The position numbers and the translations under genes are program-made. DNA of 53,990 nucleotides, from the NCBI GenBank assembly GCA_944325785.1, contig CALVBN010000013.1:1-53990 (forward strand), read 5' to 3'. Positions within the stretch are counted from its first letter, which is position 1. Every line of letters starts with the position of its first letter. The stretch is from Candidatus Gastranaerophilales bacterium. GTDB taxonomy: Bacteria; Cyanobacteriota; Vampirovibrionia; Gastranaerophilales; Gastranaerophilaceae. The notes beneath the pieces are model-generated. The model was not told where the DNA came from. It did not search any database and was given only the letters and a program-made list of their open reading frames with translations. This document shows positions 42,668 through 50,539 of this stretch, piece by piece.

Positions 42668-44915
42668 ACTTCTGCTCAATTTCATTAAAAACGTCTTTGT
42701 CCATTCTCAAACGCATGTCATTTATGCGCTGTTCGATTTTAGAAATATCTATTGATGATGCCATAGTCTGCGCTATTTTGCGGGCTTTGAAATATTCCGC
42801 AAGAGCTTTTTTGTTCAGAGAAATATTGTTATAATAATAATCCCCCAGAGCAACAGTTGACTCCATTATATAAAACGGTTCATTCATGAATTCTGCACTC
42901 TGCTTGGCTTCCAAAAGATAATTCAGAGCTTTTTTACTCCGCTCTTTTAAACATATTTTTGCAAGGTATGAGGAAGTGTAATAAATTCCGTCATAGTTGT
43001 TGTTTGTTTTTTCTATTTCATATGCTTTTTGAAAACAGTCTTTAGCGTCGGAATAGTTTTCATTATCGTAATAGCAGGAGCCCATATTAGAGTATGCAAG
43101 TGCCTTATAAGGATTTGTGCAATTTAGGGCGGTGCATTTAATATAGTATTCAAACGCGGTTTTTTCATCATTTTTGTCATCGTTTGCAAGGGCAAACTTA
43201 AAATATAATTCTGCAAGGACGCTGTCCGGAGTATTTTCATCAAGAGAAGCCAGCGCTTTTTGGTAATATGAATAAGCTTCATCAGGGTTATTGATAGACG
43301 AATAAATGTTTCCTAAAAGTGTGCAGGATGATACCATCAATGACTGAGGCGTGTCTACGGAATAGATAACTTTTTTTATCGTATCTATTGCACGCTCGTA
43401 TTTATACATCAAAAAGTATAAATCCGTAAGCTCGTAATAAAGATAATTTAAATTAATAACTTCATTATTTTTTTTGTATGCAGTTTCTGCCAGTTCATAA
43501 TAATGCCGCGCATTTGTGTAATCATCAATTTCTTTGTAGAGTCTTGCAAGTCTCAAGCGTATATTTGCAAGCGTTTGCGAGTCAAGCTTGTTATTATTGA
43601 GAATGTTTAAATATTCTTCTATTGCTTCTGTATTCTTTTTTTCTTCTGCAAGTTTTTCTGCGGTTTGAAGAAGTGTGTCAATATTTTCAGTTCTTTTTTC
43701 CTGTTTAGCTTCCTGCGGTTTTTCTTCCTGTTTGTGTTCGCTTTCCTGCGGTTTAGGCGAAGATTTTACGCCGTCCTCAATATTTCTTATGCATTGATTA
43801 TGGTATTCAATTTCTGCTCTAAGCGCCTGTCGTGAAATCATAATTTCACGCGTCTGCAGAGGTTCTTTAAGCTGTTTTTCATAAATGCTGATTATATATT
43901 TGTGAAGCTTAATTTCTGTCTTTGCAGGTATAGAAATATCAATATTCTGCTGGAAATAATCCTGTACATAAATTGTGTCGCCGGATTGGAATATCATAAG
44001 GTTTGATTTTAAATATTCTATCGAGAAGTCATCATAAAGCTCAAATACAGCAAGAGCATTCAAAGTTAAACCGTGCCTTACGGTTCTTAAGAACCAGAAA
44101 AAATTACGTATCGTAACCGGAATAAGGTTTACATAAGTAAGCCCCAGATACGAATCAAAATTCATTCCGGAAAGTGCATATTTTTCTAAAAAATCGTTCA
44201 AAGAAATTTCCATCGCCTGTATAATTTTTATCGCAAGCGCCGTGTAGTAATAATATCCGCGTGTATATCTATAAAAATCCTCTATTGTTGTATCTGTACA
44301 GCTGATTTGGCTTGATTGGATAAATTCCTTAAAAATCTCTTTAGTAAAAGCTTTGAGGAATATTTTTCTGTCAATTTTTATATCTTCAAGAACCCCCTGT
44401 ATCATAGCGCGGGTAGATGCAATGATTTTTACATTATTATTTTCTATAACACTTTTTAGGCAGGAAGAAATTAATTTTGTATTTTCTTCCATAATATCAT
44501 CGTAAGAATGCAGGATGATAATAAACGGCTTTTTGATTGAAGTTACATATTGCTGTAATTTTACGGCAAGAGTTGTAACTTTTGCATTAAGATTAACCGC
44601 TTTTGAAATGGCATTTTTTTCTATTGTATCAATAAACGAAAGCAGTATATCATCGCACACAGTAGATGCCTTGCAGTAGTATTCCAGCTTTATAACATCT
44701 TTGTTTAAAAACTCCGTAATATAATTGATAAACTGCCTTTTTCCTGTACCTAAAAAACCGTGAACATAAAGAAAAATTTCGTCTGACGCTATAAAATCTA
44801 TTGCTTTTATAATGTCTGTATAATTATTTTTCAATAAATAATGATTTATTTTGTCGGATTCGGGCAAAATAATATCTTCAATATCAATAGAACTATCCAG
44901 AAACTTATAATCCAT
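42660..44915 (-). CDS. STAND-like ATPase with TPR domain
   Basis: The 751-residue protein has a P-loop ATPase half followed, after a Lys/Glu/Gln-rich linker at about 380-415, by at least eight TPR units to the C-terminus. The Walker A loop GFLGTGKR (residues 53-60) has Arg where Ser/Thr is expected. A Walker-B-like FIIILHSYDDI follows about 80 residues later. The layout resembles STAND or MalT-type signalling ATPases that use TPRs as sensors, but with a degenerate nucleotide site. The -10 (TAAAAT, 44927-44922) is 6 nt from the ATG with no Shine-Dalgarno. The function is unknown. Confidence 0.7.
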   Translation of the reverse strand: MDYKFLDSSIDIEDIILPESDKINHYLLKNNYTDIIKAIDFIASDEIFLYVHGFLGTGKRQFINYITEFLNKDVIKLEYYCKASTVCDDILLSFIDTIEKNAISKAVNLNAKVTTLAVKLQQYVTSIKKPFIIILHSYDDIMEENTKLISSCLKSVIENNNVKIIASTRAMIQGVLEDIKIDRKIFLKAFTKEIFKEFIQSSQISCTDTTIEDFYRYTRGYYYYTALAIKIIQAMEISLNDFLEKYALSGMNFDSYLGLTYVNLIPVTIRNFFWFLRTVRHGLTLNALAVFELYDDFSIEYLKSNLMIFQSGDTIYVQDYFQQNIDISIPAKTEIKLHKYIISIYEKQLKEPLQTREIMISRQALRAEIEYHNQCIRNIEDGVKSSPKPQESEHKQEEKPQEAKQEKRTENIDTLLQTAEKLAEEKKNTEAIEEYLNILNNNKLDSQTLANIRLRLARLYKEIDDYTNARHYYELAETAYKKNNEVINLNYLYYELTDLYFLMYKYERAIDTIKKVIYSVDTPQSLMVSSCTLLGNIYSSINNPDEAYSYYQKALASLDENTPDSVLAELYFKFALANDDKNDEKTAFEYYIKCTALNCTNPYKALAYSNMGSCYYDNENYSDAKDCFQKAYEIEKTNNNYDGIYYTSSYLAKICLKERSKKALNYLLEAKQSAEFMNEPFYIMESTVALGDYYYNNISLNKKALAEYFKARKIAQTMASSIDISKIEQRINDMRLRMDKDVFNEIEQKYE

Positions 44916-44985
44916 AAAACGATTTTAAATGATATTTAGGTAATTTGCAAATGTTTTGATATAATAAAGGCTGGAGGTTAAGAGA

Positions 44986-45594
44986 ATGACATATAAGATT
45001 TTAGAATTATTATTTGCAGGGATTGTTGCTTATTTAATCGGCTCAATTCCGACAGGATATTTAATAGTTAAAGCAAAAACCGGCAAAGATATCAGAACCG
45101 TGGGTTCAGGTTCAACCGGCGCTACTAACGTTAAGAGAGTTTTAGGCAAAAATTATTTCTTTTTGGTTATGATATTGGATGCCCTAAAAGGCGCCTTACC
45201 TGTTGTATTAGCAAAATTATTTATAACAGCCGGCGCTTCTTACGGTTTGGCGCCTGTAATCGCTGCAGTTGCCGTAATTATCGGACACAGCAAATCCGTA
45301 TTCCTGCAGTTTAAAGGCGGAAAGTCTGTGGCATCAGGCGTCGGCACCATAATTGCACTGAATTGGATTGCCGGAATTATTATTGCAGTTGTATGGGGCA
45401 TAATAACCTACTCAACAAAATATGTTTCAGTAGGTTCAATTATTGCACTCCTGCTTTCACCATTTGTTATGTATTTTCTGCACGCTCCGATTGCGTATAT
45501 TGTATATTGTGCGCTTGGAGCTGTTTATATTGTTTATCTTCACAGAGAAAATATCAAGCGTTTAATCCAGGGAAATGAAAATAAAGTCAGATAA
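44986..45594 (+). CDS. plsY: Acyl-phosphate:glycerol-3-phosphate acyltransferase PlsY
   Basis: The 202-residue membrane enzyme makes lysophosphatidic acid from acyl-phosphate and glycerol-3-phosphate, the first step of phospholipid synthesis. The motifs are GSIPTGYL, RTVGSGSTGATNVKRVLG, GHSKSVFLQFKGGKSVASG and a terminal HREN segment; five hydrophobic helices are seen. GGAGG precedes the ATG, and an extended -10 (TG-A-TATAAT) lies about 20 nt further upstream. A terminator hairpin follows. Confidence 0.95.
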   Translation: MTYKILELLFAGIVAYLIGSIPTGYLIVKAKTGKDIRTVGSGSTGATNVKRVLGKNYFFLVMILDALKGALPVVLAKLFITAGASYGLAPVIAAVAVIIGHSKSVFLQFKGGKSVASGVGTIIALNWIAGIIIAVVWGIITYSTKYVSVGSIIALLLSPFVMYFLHAPIAYIVYCALGAVYIVYLHRENIKRLIQGNENKVR

Positions 45595-45626
45595 ATAATA
45601 ATTTTAATATTTTAATATCAATAATA

Positions 45627-45656
45627 AAATCCGCCTTCAAATCTGAAAGCGGATTT
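45627..45656. terminator. Terminator between convergent plsY and glgP
   Basis: An 8-bp outer stem (aaatccgc with gcggattt) continues past one mismatch into a TTCA/TGAA inner stem, with A/T-rich flanks on both sides. Confidence 0.8.
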
Positions 45657-45680
45657 CATTTTTATTATCTTAATATCATC

Positions 45681-47372
45681 CTATTTGATATTTGAATATG
45701 TCCAAGCATCGAATGTCGGAGTTTCAGAAATATTTAATTCTTTCTTCTTTTCTCCAGATGAGCTGTCATCGTGTGCAATCGGTTTGTACAATCTGTTGTA
45801 GTATTCGATTACCATTCTGTCAGAATTGAAGTAAGCTTCTGCAGTTCTAATAGCCTGTCTCATCATTCTAGCCCATTCCTGCTTATTGTTGTAGTAAGTA
45901 GGAATAATCTGATTTTCAATGATATCCATCATGCATCTGTGATCAGCCCAGTGTCTTTCTTCCCAAGGCATATCATCATCAAGTTCCGGATATTCAACAG
46001 TATAACCGTTAATGCCAGGGAATGTACCTTCAACAGTCCATCCGTCATATGTTGAAAGGTGAATTGCACCGTTAGCATTAGCTGACATGCCGGAAGTACC
46101 TGATGCTTCAAACGGTCTGAGCGGAGTATTTAACCATACATCAGTACCGCGTTTCAGCATACCGGATAATTGTAATTCATAGCCGGGTAATACAACAACA
46201 TTCTTCAATGAGTGTGAACGATTTAACAGTTTGTTAAACATTTCTTTACCCATAACATCATCCGGGTGGAATTTACCTGCAAATATAATTTGAACCTTGT
46301 TTGCGTCTAAAAGCTTATTGATTCTGTCTTTATCCATCAAAATAAGCCAAGCGCGTTTGTAATCTGCAAATCTTCTTGCCCAGGTAATTGTTAATACATC
46401 CGGGTCAAATCTCTTACCGGCAACGTTAGCAATATACTTGAATAATTTAACTTTCATTTCGCGTTTAGCAGCAAGAAGTTCATCAAATGACTTGTCGCCA
46501 TTCATTCTCTTATCCTGCCAGTAATGAAGGTTTACAGCATTTGTGATTGCTCTAATCGGGCATCTGTCTTCAACCCATTCCCACATCTTATTAGCAACAA
46601 GACCGTGAAGCTGAGAAACTGCGTTAGCAATTCTTGACATTCTTAATGCTGCAACTGTAAGTGAGAAGTTTTCTCCACCCAATTGGATAGCTCTTTCTCT
46701 TGAAGCACCTGCAAAGAAACCGCCTTCAAGTAATGTATCAACCCAGTGAACTTCGTTGCCTGCTGCAACCGGAGTGTGAGTTGTAAATACGGTTTTCTTT
46801 CTTACTTCATCGAGATTTCCGTTGTATTGTCTTAATAATTCAAATGCAGCCGGAAGAGCATGACCTTCGTTCATGTGAACTACGTCAAAGTTATAGCCTG
46901 CTGCTTGAAGTACTCTTATACCAGCAATACCGAGAACTGTTTCTTGAGCAATTCTGATTCTTTCATTGCCGTCATACAGCTTGTGAGAAATACTCTTAGC
47001 CCAATCGCTGTTGCCGTCAATATCGGTTGTCAGCAAGTATACAGGGCATGTTCCGAATAATTCCGGATCTACTCTAAATGCTTTTACTTTTACCTTTTCG
47101 CCAAAGGTATCAACTTCTACTGTAATTCCGGTATCCACCAGAAAATCATAGTATTTTCTAATGTAAGCTACTTCAACATTGCCTGAATGATCGATTCTTT
47201 GATCATAATAACCATATGACCATAACATAGTTACACCAACCATCGGCATCTGTAAATAACCGGCAGATAACATGTGTGAACCTGCCAAAAATCCTAAACC
47301 ACCTGAATATGTTTTAAGTGATTGGTCCATTGCTATTTCCATAGAGAAATAGGCTACGTTTGGTAATGTCAT
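45681..47372 (-). CDS. glgP: Alpha-glucan phosphorylase family protein (GT35) lacking the PLP lysine
   Basis: The start at 47372 gives 563 residues with a purine-rich AAAAGG upstream. The protein is a short-type alpha-glucan phosphorylase homologue: AYFSMEIAMDQSLKTYSGGL at the start, VVHMNEGHALPA, ARRFADYKRAW and FAGKFHPDDVMGK. The cofactor segment reads EASGTSGMSANANG, where the family has Met-Lys; the Schiff-base lysine is Ser430 (codon TCA). Without it, ordinary PLP-dependent phosphorolysis is not expected, so either the cofactor binds non-covalently, or the protein has another glucan function. The overall family call is secure. Confidence 0.85.
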   Translation of the reverse strand: MTLPNVAYFSMEIAMDQSLKTYSGGLGFLAGSHMLSAGYLQMPMVGVTMLWSYGYYDQRIDHSGNVEVAYIRKYYDFLVDTGITVEVDTFGEKVKVKAFRVDPELFGTCPVYLLTTDIDGNSDWAKSISHKLYDGNERIRIAQETVLGIAGIRVLQAAGYNFDVVHMNEGHALPAAFELLRQYNGNLDEVRKKTVFTTHTPVAAGNEVHWVDTLLEGGFFAGASRERAIQLGGENFSLTVAALRMSRIANAVSQLHGLVANKMWEWVEDRCPIRAITNAVNLHYWQDKRMNGDKSFDELLAAKREMKVKLFKYIANVAGKRFDPDVLTITWARRFADYKRAWLILMDKDRINKLLDANKVQIIFAGKFHPDDVMGKEMFNKLLNRSHSLKNVVVLPGYELQLSGMLKRGTDVWLNTPLRPFEASGTSGMSANANGAIHLSTYDGWTVEGTFPGINGYTVEYPELDDDMPWEERHWADHRCMMDIIENQIIPTYYNNKQEWARMMRQAIRTAEAYFNSDRMVIEYYNRLYKPIAHDDSSSGEKKKELNISETPTFDAWTYSNIK

Positions 47373-47677
47373 AATTTTAAACCTTTTCTTAATGTGTACT
47401 ACTAAAGGACTACTTGTCCTTTTCAATTATATACCAACAACATAATACATAATCAATCTTTTTATCAAAAATCTAATTCCTAAAAACTAAATAAATTTCC
47501 AAAAATCAGCAGGTACAATGGTTCTAGAATTGTAAAGAAATGTTACAAACTAATACTTTAGAATTAGTCCTATATAATTAATTGTAGCAATAACACTTGA
47601 TGACGAAAGGGTATGCAGATTAGAATTTTAATCCGGCAATAATTATTATTGCCGGATTTTGCCCCTTAATATTATTC
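47373..47677. other. Intergenic region upstream of glgP
   Basis: These 305 nt hold the glgP leader, with a 7-bp hairpin (47404-47410 with 47416-47422), and a TATAAT on the minus strand just beyond it. A plus-strand TATAAT (47573-47578) is followed by GAAAGGG and a 9-codon ORF ending inside a terminator-like hairpin (47630-47658). The remainder is AT-rich without a supported gene. Confidence 0.45.
47630..47658. terminator. Intrinsic terminator downstream of cupin gene
   Basis: A perfect 11-bp stem (aatccggcaat with attgccggatt) closes a 7-nt AT loop. It lies 19 nt beyond the stop of the minus-strand cupin gene and could also end a short plus-strand transcript. Confidence 0.7.
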
Positions 47678-47983
47678 TTAGACCTTGATTAACATAAATT
47701 TACTGTCCTTAAGAGCCAGAACCTTGTGTTCCTGATCTTTTTTGAACATTAAGATTTCGCCTTTATCAATTTTAAATTTTTCCGCATCAAAATGGATTTC
47801 TATTTCTCCGTCAAGAACAAAAACGCCTGCATCTGCTTTAGAAGTGTGAGTATCAATAATTTCATCCTTTTTAAGAGCGATTATGGAAAGACAGCTTTCT
47901 TCATTTTCCAAAAGAACTTTGCGTTCAAACTTGCCCCCGTCGAGATTAACGATATCTTTAGCTTTTAAAATTTCATAAAACAT
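47678..47983 (-). CDS. Cupin domain protein
   Basis: The 101-residue protein is a single small cupin barrel: DTHTSKADAGVFVLDGEIEI followed by KGEILMFKKDQEHKVLAL. Metal-binding histidines are sparse (H42 of the first motif and H in QEHKV), so metal content is uncertain. Single-domain cupins often serve as small-molecule sensors or stress proteins; no substrate can be named. AAAGGAG precedes the ATG. Confidence 0.8.
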   Translation of the reverse strand: MFYEILKAKDIVNLDGGKFERKVLLENEESCLSIIALKKDEIIDTHTSKADAGVFVLDGEIEIHFDAEKFKIDKGEILMFKKDQEHKVLALKDSKFMLIKV

Positions 47984-48133
47984 AACTTTCTCCTTTCCTA
48001 ATCATTAGAACAATAATAAATATTAAATGCATTCAACAATACGGCAGTTATGCAAGATTTATTTTTTTGAACTTGACTTAGAGCTGCTCTCAAATAGTAT
48101 TATAAATATTAGTTAATAATGAAAGGAGAGAAA

Positions 48134-49897
48134 ATGGAACAAACACTTGAAATTCTTGATAAGGTTAACAGTCCGGAAGATTTAAAGACACTTAGTCTTT
48201 CTGATATGGACAAACTGGCTGAAGAAATCAGACATTATATATTAAAGAAGGTAAACACAACAGGCGGACATTTGGGACCGAACTTAGGCATGGTAGAAGC
48301 AACTATTGCACTTCATTATGTGTTTAATTCGCCTGTTGATAAGATTGTTTTTGATGTTTCACACCAGTGCTATCCGCACAAATTTTTAACCGGCAGAAAA
48401 GAGGGATTTACTAATCCGGATAAATATTATACTTATACGGGATATACTGCGCCGGAGGAAAGTGCGCATGACTGGTTTAAGGTAGGTCATACGGCAACAT
48501 CTGTCAGCCTTGCATGCGGGCTTGCAAAAGCCAGAGATTTGAGAGGCGGAAAAGAAAACATTATTGCAGTTATCGGTGACGGCTCTTTGAGCGGAGGCGA
48601 AGCTTATGAAGGTCTAAACAATGCATCTGTACTGGGCAGTAATATTATTATTGTTATAAATGACAATGATATGTCTATTGCAGAAAACCACGGCGGGCTT
48701 TATCAGAATTTGAAGCTTTTAAGAGAAACAAAAGGGCAGGCTGAATGCAATTTCTTTAAATCTCTGGGCTTTGATTACTACTATATTGACGAAGGTCATG
48801 ATATTGAAAAATTAGTTTCTTTATTCCAAAGAGTAAAGGACTTGAATCATCCTGTTGTTGTTCATATGCATACAATAAAGGGCAAAGGGCTTGATGTTGC
48901 AGAGCATAATAAAGAACACTATCACTGGATTCTCCCGGGAGAGCTGGATGCAGGGTATGTTCCTGTGTCAAATGGCGAAGATTACGGCTCTATAACAGCC
49001 TCTTTTATTGAAAGTAAGATAAAGGAAGATTTGCCGGTCATTGCGATTTCTCCTGCAACTCCAGGGGTAAGCGGGTTCAGTCCGGAGTTTAGAAAAAGAG
49101 CAGGCATGCATTATACAGATGTAGGAATCGCAGAAGAACACGCAGTTGCCTTTGCATCCGGAATTGCGAAAAACGGTGGAAAACCTATTTTAGCAATGAT
49201 GAGTTCTTTTGTGCAGAGAACATATGACCAGCTTTCTCAAGATTTGGCTTTAAACAGCAACCCTGCAACACTGTTAATCTTTTGGGGCGGTATATCCGGA
49301 GCTGATGCAACGCACTTAACCAGTTTTGATATTCCTTTGATAAGTAATATTCCAAATATGGTTTATCTGGCTCCGACCTGCAAAGAAGAATATTTAAAAA
49401 TGCTGGAGTGGTCTGTTGAACAAAAAGAACATCCAGTTGCAATCCGCGTTCCTTCAAACGGGGTTATCTCAAGAGGTATAGAGGACAATACGGATTATTC
49501 AATACTGAATAAATACAAGCTTGAGGAGGAAGGCTCCGATGTTGCGGTTATTGGACTCGGCTCTTTCTTTGAACTCGGAAGAAAGGTAAAATCTGCTTTG
49601 AAAGAAAAACTCGGAATAAATGCAACTCTGATAAATCCGAGATTTATTACAGGTTTGGATGAAGAATTGCTTAATTCCTTGAGAAAAAATCATAGGCTTG
49701 TAGTTACGCTGGAAGATGGTGTTTTAGACGGCGGATTTGGCGAAAAAATAGCTCGTTTTTACGGTTCGTCTGATACAAAAGTGCTGACTTACGGTGCAAA
49801 AAAAGAGTTTACTGACAGAGTTCCTTTGCAAGATCTGTATGAAAGGTATCATTTAACTCCTGAATTGATAGCAGACGATATTAATGCATGTATATAA
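48134..49897 (+). CDS. dxs: 1-deoxy-D-xylulose-5-phosphate synthase
   Basis: The start at 48134 gives 587 residues with AAAGGAGAG upstream. The ThDP enzyme condenses pyruvate with glyceraldehyde-3-phosphate to open the MEP isoprenoid pathway. The motifs are NTTGGHLGPNLGMVEATIAL, the ThDP loop GDGSLSGGEAYEGLNNA with INDNDMSI, and the transketolase core EEHAVAFASGIAKNGGKP. The length is about 35 residues below E. coli Dxs, as in the shorter bacterial variant. A terminator hairpin follows. Confidence 0.94.
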   Translation: MEQTLEILDKVNSPEDLKTLSLSDMDKLAEEIRHYILKKVNTTGGHLGPNLGMVEATIALHYVFNSPVDKIVFDVSHQCYPHKFLTGRKEGFTNPDKYYTYTGYTAPEESAHDWFKVGHTATSVSLACGLAKARDLRGGKENIIAVIGDGSLSGGEAYEGLNNASVLGSNIIIVINDNDMSIAENHGGLYQNLKLLRETKGQAECNFFKSLGFDYYYIDEGHDIEKLVSLFQRVKDLNHPVVVHMHTIKGKGLDVAEHNKEHYHWILPGELDAGYVPVSNGEDYGSITASFIESKIKEDLPVIAISPATPGVSGFSPEFRKRAGMHYTDVGIAEEHAVAFASGIAKNGGKPILAMMSSFVQRTYDQLSQDLALNSNPATLLIFWGGISGADATHLTSFDIPLISNIPNMVYLAPTCKEEYLKMLEWSVEQKEHPVAIRVPSNGVISRGIEDNTDYSILNKYKLEEEGSDVAVIGLGSFFELGRKVKSALKEKLGINATLINPRFITGLDEELLNSLRKNHRLVVTLEDGVLDGGFGEKIARFYGSSDTKVLTYGAKKEFTDRVPLQDLYERYHLTPELIADDINACI

Positions 49898-49922
49898 AAA
49901 TTGTGAGTTGATTAATTTTAAT

Positions 49923-49950
49923 AAAAGCGCGGAATAATTTCTGCGCTTTT
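49923..49950 (+). terminator. Intrinsic terminator after dxs
   Basis: AAAAGCGC pairs with GCGCTTTT, and the stem extends inward through a G-T wobble to GGAA/TTCT around a TAAT loop, ending in a T run. Confidence 0.85.
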
Positions 49951-49963
49951 AATTTATATATAT

Positions 49964-49992
49964 TTGCAAAATTTTTAGAGTTAAATTAAAAT
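49964..49992 (+). promoter_or_regulatory. marR promoter
   Basis: TTGCAA (49964-49969), N17 and TAAAAT (49987-49992) place the transcription start close to the AAAGGAG Shine-Dalgarno, so the leader is very short. Confidence 0.6.
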
Positions 49993-50012
49993 TAATTAAA
50001 AGGAGTCGTAAC

Positions 50013-50468
50013 TTGGTCGAGCATTATACAAAAAGTCTGCTGTATGAGCTTGAATTAACATCCCGTGTTTTGCATGAATCGATGCTGTGTTATTTTAAGC
50101 AAAAAGAGTTTGAGATTACTCCAGATGAGTATATAATATTGGACTGTCTGTACATGAATCCTAATATTATTCAAATGGAACTTGCGAAAATGATATTGAA
50201 AGGCAGGGCTCATACTGGTAAATTCTTAAAATCTCTTGAAAAAAAGGGAATGATAACAAGAACCCCGATTCAACGCGGCGCAACTATAGTTATGAAGCTT
50301 GAAATTACAACTGACGGACTTGAAATTTATAATAAAATTAGCAATGAGATTTTATCATATATAAAACGCACCAGTGTAATTCCTAAAGCTAAAATTGACG
50401 ATACAATAAACATGCTGAAAGCAATAAGAGAGGATGCTTTAAACAGGTTTAATATAAAATTTGACTAG
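50013..50468 (+). CDS. MarR family transcriptional regulator
   Basis: The 151-residue protein begins with TTG at 50013, fixed by AAGGAG 7 nt upstream. The winged-helix core reads DEYIILDCLYMNPNIIQMEL, AKMILKGRAHTGKFLKSLEK and GMITRTPIQRGA, with flanking helices for dimerisation, as in MarR repressors. It is 71 nt upstream of a multidrug efflux gene, whose promoter contains a 28-bp perfect palindrome that is its likely operator. Ligand-induced derepression of efflux is the usual MarR mode; that is inference here. Confidence 0.9.
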   Translation: MVEHYTKSLLYELELTSRVLHESMLCYFKQKEFEITPDEYIILDCLYMNPNIIQMELAKMILKGRAHTGKFLKSLEKKGMITRTPIQRGATIVMKLEITTDGLEIYNKISNEILSYIKRTSVIPKAKIDDTINMLKAIREDALNRFNIKFD

Positions 50469-50472
50469 GTAC

Positions 50473-50501
50473 TTGTAATTTTTTTTAATGTGTGGTTAAA
50501 T
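50473..50501 (+). promoter_or_regulatory. Promoter of the efflux gene
   Basis: TTGTAA (50473-50478), N17 and TTAAAT (50496-50501) end where the 28-bp palindrome begins, so transcription would start inside the palindrome. Confidence 0.55.
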
Positions 50502-50528
50502 TTACGTGTAGAAATTTCTACACGTAAA
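50501..50528. promoter_or_regulatory. 28-bp perfect palindrome, probable MarR operator
   Basis: The sequence from 50501 to 50528 is identical to its reverse complement, with half-site TTTACGTGTAGAAA. It overlaps the -10 end and the transcription start. It finishes at the AAGGGG Shine-Dalgarno of the efflux gene, so it could act as operator, or as an RNA hairpin beside the ribosome binding site. Confidence 0.85.
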
Positions 50529-50539
50529 GGGGAATTAGC

